Below are positions 59,541 through 64,000 of a DNA stretch of 64,000 nucleotides, one piece after another. Source of the DNA: Channa striata (lineage: Eukaryota > Chordata > Actinopteri > Anabantiformes > Channidae); NCBI GenBank assembly GCA_033026295.1, contig CM065185.1:19214001-19278000 (forward strand), written 5' to 3'. The first letter of the stretch is position 1. Every line of letters begins with the position of its first letter. The notes under the pieces were generated by a model. That model worked only from the letters and a program-made list of their open reading frames with translations. It was not told the DNA's origin and ran no database searches. The position numbers and the translations under genes are program-made.

Positions 59541-62500
59541 GGAGATATTTTCAATTCAAGCCTTTAGAAACTTGTGAGCTGAGGCTCCACGTGGACAATA
59601 TCGTTTCCTGCGTTGTTGTTCTTGTGATAAAGTAGGACAAAGGCCTTCGTGGCGCCGTGTCCTCTTTGCCTGCTTTATATTTCAGAAGACTGAAAACAAA
59701 CCCGGAGGATTCAAGAGACTTTAGATTTCACTGACGTACGATGCCTACGGGTTAACCAGATGTCAAGTTGCACTTCCACGTACGCCGGAGTGGGTTTGGA
59801 AACGCTCCTCGTCTGCTGTCATCGGTGCTTCTCTCCTTTGTGAAACTCTGTTGCCACCTGAGGGAGAATTTAGGGCACAGGTCTCATTTCCAATTCTGAG
59901 CTTTTCCGCGGTGTATTCAAGGACGTTTGACGCTCGCCCTTTACCCGGTTTGAACGAAGCTGCCGTGTTTGAACGAAAACATACGTGGTGATTTTCGTGG
60001 CCTTTAAGTCTTAAACACCGAGTTGAAAACCTGGTTCTGCCTCCAACAAAGCGCTCAGATTCTTTGATTAATACCTGAAAAACGTGCGCTACACCTTTCA
60101 TGTGCCTGTTGGAATCCGTGCATCAGCAGGCCGTGATATGACAGGACTTTTAATCTGCAATGAAACAAAGCCCAGACTTTGCTCCAAGGCTAACTGTGTA
60201 TCAGTGTGGATTCGGGAAGTATTAACAAGCCTGTAAAATACTCTGGCATTGGGACCAGCAATAAATCATCTTTGACTGCGGATGACAAACTCCTTTTACA
60301 AAGTGCTTGTTTGCTTAGTGGCGTTCAGTTGCACACCATCTGGGGTGTTATATAAAAGACATAAAGCAACGGCCCTGATAACAAGTGTATTTTAAGCAGA
60401 ATAATAACAGCGTCGCGGCTCCTTGGTGCGACTGTCCTCCTGTAAAGTCTGGATGTTGGAGGATCGGAGAAAGGAAACACAAGGAAACGAGAAGGTTAGG
60501 AGACGTGGTGTTTACGTCGGGAGGTGGGAACAAGCAGGTCAACTTTTCTAAATTATGAGCTCACGTGGTTTTAAACATTTAGGACACTGCAAATAATTCC
60601 TGAGTAAACCAAAGTCCTCGTGTTGAGACAGGCTCCGCTCTTCACTTCAAACGGCGCTGCTTGACTATTCCAGTCACTGGCTGTAACCGTCCCACTTTCT
60701 GACTTCTGTCTGACCCGCCACTGAACAAGCGAGCGCAGACCGTTTCGTCTGAATGATGAATGATAGTTGTGAGTAAACCGCATGCGAGGGAAAAAAAAAC
60801 CCACCGGTGGGCTTCACAAGCCTTTACTTTTAATGACTGGCCAGACGCCCACACTCACATTTGGGCTGTCAGTCTGCAACGCGGGGAACCCGTCCGCTGC
60901 TGCCAAAGTGCTGCAGCTGTAATATATGATGTCTGAAAGTGACACGAGTCAGACCGTTGGCAGACACGCGAAGCCAAGGAGCGAGCCGAAACGATGAGTT
61001 TTCAACACGACCCACCAACACCGTTCACCGGTTAGATCGACGTCTCCAGCCGATGCTCGACCAGTTGGAGATGTTGGATGGGTTGATAAAACTACAGACG
61101 CTTCCACCTTAATGAAGCGAGAAATGTTTTAACCTAATAAAGTCACTATAATCTGCTGCTCTGCAGAAGCCAAAGGCGTTTTCGGTCTGTTTCAGAGGCT
61201 GTGTTTTGGGCAAATGTGTTTGTCTGTGACCTAAAAATCCTGATTTTGCTGTGACTTTTCTAGAACATTGCAACACGTGAGGTAGCATTTTCATGTTTTT
61301 TGCAATGAAATTGAAAGAGCAAGTTGCCGTTCCCTCTATAGTTTACAGAAATCAAACAACTTCTCGTGAGAATAAACCTCAGTACATAACAGACGTAACG
61401 CACAAACGTTGTCGAGCAAACTATGAACTACTTGTGCAAACCTAACGTTACCACTAATCACTAATTCTGACTTCATCCTTTCAGCGATAGATGCGGCGGT
61501 GTCGTCCCTTTGTTTCAGTCACACTCCCAGTTTTGAGGTGGAAAAAGTTTTAATATCTATATTCCACCACAGTTCTACCCCTGGGCCTGAGCGGTTTCCC
61601 TCCACGTCTGGGAATTTCTTCGCACGCAGTTTTTAGCAGGAACGTTTGTCCCTCCTGTCTCCTGCATATTAGAAGTTGGTCACCAGCCAATCATATGCAA
61701 AATCCCTGAAATCAGGTTCATCATTTTCTAGTTCTTGTTGTAAATGGACCTATCATTTTCTTTTGAGCATATCATTACCAAGCTCACATCCGCAGCTCTG
61801 GTGCTCGGTACATGCGAGGCGTTCAGGGACAGGACAGACTGTAGGGCAAAATGTGTGAAAAAGTTGAGATTATTGGACAAGAAAAAAATCAAAAAGTTTG
61901 CACCTACTGTAAAATTGTCGTATTTGTTACAATTAATTCCAGGAGGAACTGGTACAACATTGGCAGTGTGGATTTTAAAGTTACAAGGGAAAGTGGAATA
62001 ATTTAACAGATTTCCATTTAGTGCACAAGAAATTTTACAAAAACTTTTTTGTGTATTTATCTTTTATAAATTGAGACTGGGAGCAGACAGTGATGTGTTC
62101 ACGTTCGTTAGTCTTTCAAACCTTGATTTACTTGTGGGTCCACTAAAAGAGCCGTATTTCTTCTTTAGGGAACGTTCTGTTCACAAGTACAATCAGGCAC
62201 ATTCGAATGTGCCGCTACGCAGGTGGAGCAGCAGGGGATCACACGCTGCCCACACTGGATTCTGCCCTCATTCAGTCCTTCACATAGGCAACCTAACTGC
62301 CAACTGGGAAAAACATTAAGCAAGAAGCAACAAAACGAAAGGTTGGAGAAGTAAGATGAGACTTTTTTTTTTTAAATAGATTTTAGAAAAATTTACTGAT
62401 GCACATACTTTTTTAATACGTTTTTCCACAGGTCAACACACAGGTTGATGCAGCAGAATAAGGCGGTTTCCAAAGTGCCATTTTTCGATCTGCTCACTCC

Positions 62501-62736
62501 TAATCCCCCCCTCGAATGCAGAAGAGCTGTAACATGGCCCATTTACTAAAGGATGTTGAACATAACCATACCGGTTATGCTTAGCCAGCCAAATCAAATA
62601 ACTCCTGTCGCGAGCGCCGCTTCACGACACGGTCCTGCTTTCAGGCCCACTGCCAGGCTCAGAACAGGGGCACGTTAGTCTTGATTTATGCTGTCTTATT
62701 GGAATTCCTTTATGAGCAAGTGCTGCATATGATTGG

Positions 62737-62756
62737 AAAAAAAAAAAAAAAAAAAA
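62737..62756. repeat. A20 homopolymer
   Basis: An uninterrupted run of 20 A. No element with a recognisable body precedes it. Similar 20-nt A or T runs are at 31972-31991 and 47142-47161. Confidence 0.95.
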
Positions 62757-64000
62757 GACGGATTTCTCAAGCTGGGTTCTTGACTGATATGGGCCCATTT
62801 GCGATAGGGATCAAGGAGGTCCGTGTGATGAATCACAGTGATGTAAAGGAGTGCAGCTGGAAGGAAGCCAGAGTGCAGCGTTATGTAAGACTCGAGAGGC
62901 AATATCTGCGAGAAAGTCATAGAGAGTTTACCCAGGCGGCGTGGGGCTGTGGGCAGAGCGGGACCAAGACGAAACGAGAGGGACGTGGAACTGCCTGATA
63001 CCTGTGCAGCGAGGGGTTGAAAATATGGTCATCGCTTGGTCTTCTGTAAAATGTGTTGCCGCACAGTTACGAACACTAACAAAGGTTTGTGTTCCTTGAG
63101 TGGGTTTGTAAAGTGGACGGAAAGATCGCGTTAAACCTATGACAAGAAAAATGGACCGAGGATCCAGAGTGATCGGTTACATTTAAATTATTAAAGACAT
63201 ATCAAAGGTGAAGGGTGAAGATCTGCAGGAAAGAGATCTGGGGAGGAGGCAAAAGGTGTTTAGCTCTTCAGCAACATCAGGATGTGTGTGTGTGTGTGTG
63301 TGTGTGTGTCTGGGGGGGGGTCTTACTCCTTGCCTCATTATTTGACTCCTAAATCATTACATTATTAATATACAGTTTTTTTGAACATATTTTTGAACCT
63401 GAAAATTCCAAATGTGCCAGCCCTTTCAGGGAGTCAGATCCGCCTTCAGAACCTCGTAACATTTCTGGCGTTTTTCCCTTTTCCCATCACAGAAAGTGAA
63501 ATAAGTTCCACCGTCTTTCATGTGCAAATCCCTGCAGGCTGTACAAACAACGTAAAGCCTGAAGATTAAACACAGCGTGCACACACTGTCCCTCCTCACG
63601 TTGGAAAATGTGTATTTAAACATCATTTCCAGATTCTTCATGGCTGTAAATAACTGTCACAAGACTTAAAACTGAAATCTAAACAAGCTCCTTTTGCGAA
63701 GAGAATAATCCTGTGAAAGTCACCTGTTGCCACGAGGTGTTTGCCGAGCGACGAGTCTGACTGTTGGAACAGTGGCGGAGCAGAGTCAACACGTTCACGT
63801 GACTGTCACACATTGAGCCTTTTCACGGCTGCTGAGATCTACTGATGATACAGACGATACCAGGAGTCCCAGGTACAGAGCACAGGAAACGTGGCTCACG
63901 TTACGTTACGTGGAAAAGACGAGCTCGTACGTTCACACCCAGAGCTCGTGGGGCTTGAATGTCCTGCGGGGAACTTGGGGCGACGGTTGCAGGCTGCAGC

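Larger units (their letters stand above)
53086..64000. other. Intergenic, no gene recognised
   Basis: Open frames are short and unrecognised; for example the 85-codon frame at 61744-62001 (plus) has no known motif. Contents: a GGA tract, a 10-bp minisatellite, CA/TG tracts (55045-55064, 56451-56468, 58821-58849, 59416-59446, 63283-63308), a SINE piece at 59.5 kb, an A20 tract at 62737-62756 and two AT-rich regulatory-looking blocks (57320-57400, 58330-58460). Confidence 0.7.

Noticed and set aside
61744..62001. 85-codon Lys/Leu-rich open frame
   Set aside because: No recognisable family, no neighbouring exon with matching splice sites, and a length expected by chance in AT-rich sequence.

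Overview
This window reads as vertebrate nuclear DNA, most likely from a percomorph-type teleost. The grounds are a multi-exon gene with GT-AG introns, an L2-type LINE with a teleost-style 3' end, tRNA-derived SINE copies, many (CA)n microsatellites and an AT-moderate composition with no bacterial gene organisation.

Only one protein-coding gene could be supported: pitrm1, the mitochondrial presequence protease (M16C, 'pitrilysin metallopeptidase 1'). It lies on the minus strand. Seventeen coding exons are placed, from the ATG at 20725 down to 67, giving 661 in-phase codons. That is roughly the N-terminal 64% of a protein of about 1,040 residues; the 3' exons lie beyond position 1. Splice phases join cleanly through all 17 exons. 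The inverted zinc site HILEH (H102, E105, H106) and the distal glutamate (E203, in NEMKG) are intact.

The odd part is intron 14 (744-14445, 13.7 kb). It is almost entirely repeat: a ~9.2-kb minisatellite built from 10/20-bp units (852-10079), a 5'-truncated L2-like LINE in the same orientation as the gene (10080-12853), a second array with a 24-bp unit (12854-13726), an (AT)n tract of about 91 bp, and a dispersed repeat holding telomere-like CCCTAA motifs. The LINE splits what was probably one array of about 12.9 kb. The array shows higher-order duplications, with period offsets near 403-413, 818 and 1154 bp.

From about 21.1 kb to 64 kb I found no convincing gene on either strand. This region has tRNA-derived SINE pieces (32.4, 39.7, 47.8 and 59.5 kb), two related MITE-like elements (31.0 and 41.5 kb), an unnamed dispersed repeat (37.3, 37.9 and 52.8 kb), perfect hairpins, small minisatellites, more than 20 CA/TG microsatellites, and several AT-rich blocks that look like conserved non-coding elements. 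The best of these is at 46.5-46.74 kb, with clustered TAATTA homeodomain cores. In human, PITRM1 lies between PFKP and a gene-poor interval leading to KLF6. By inference this desert is the equivalent upstream regulatory interval, which the sequence alone cannot prove.
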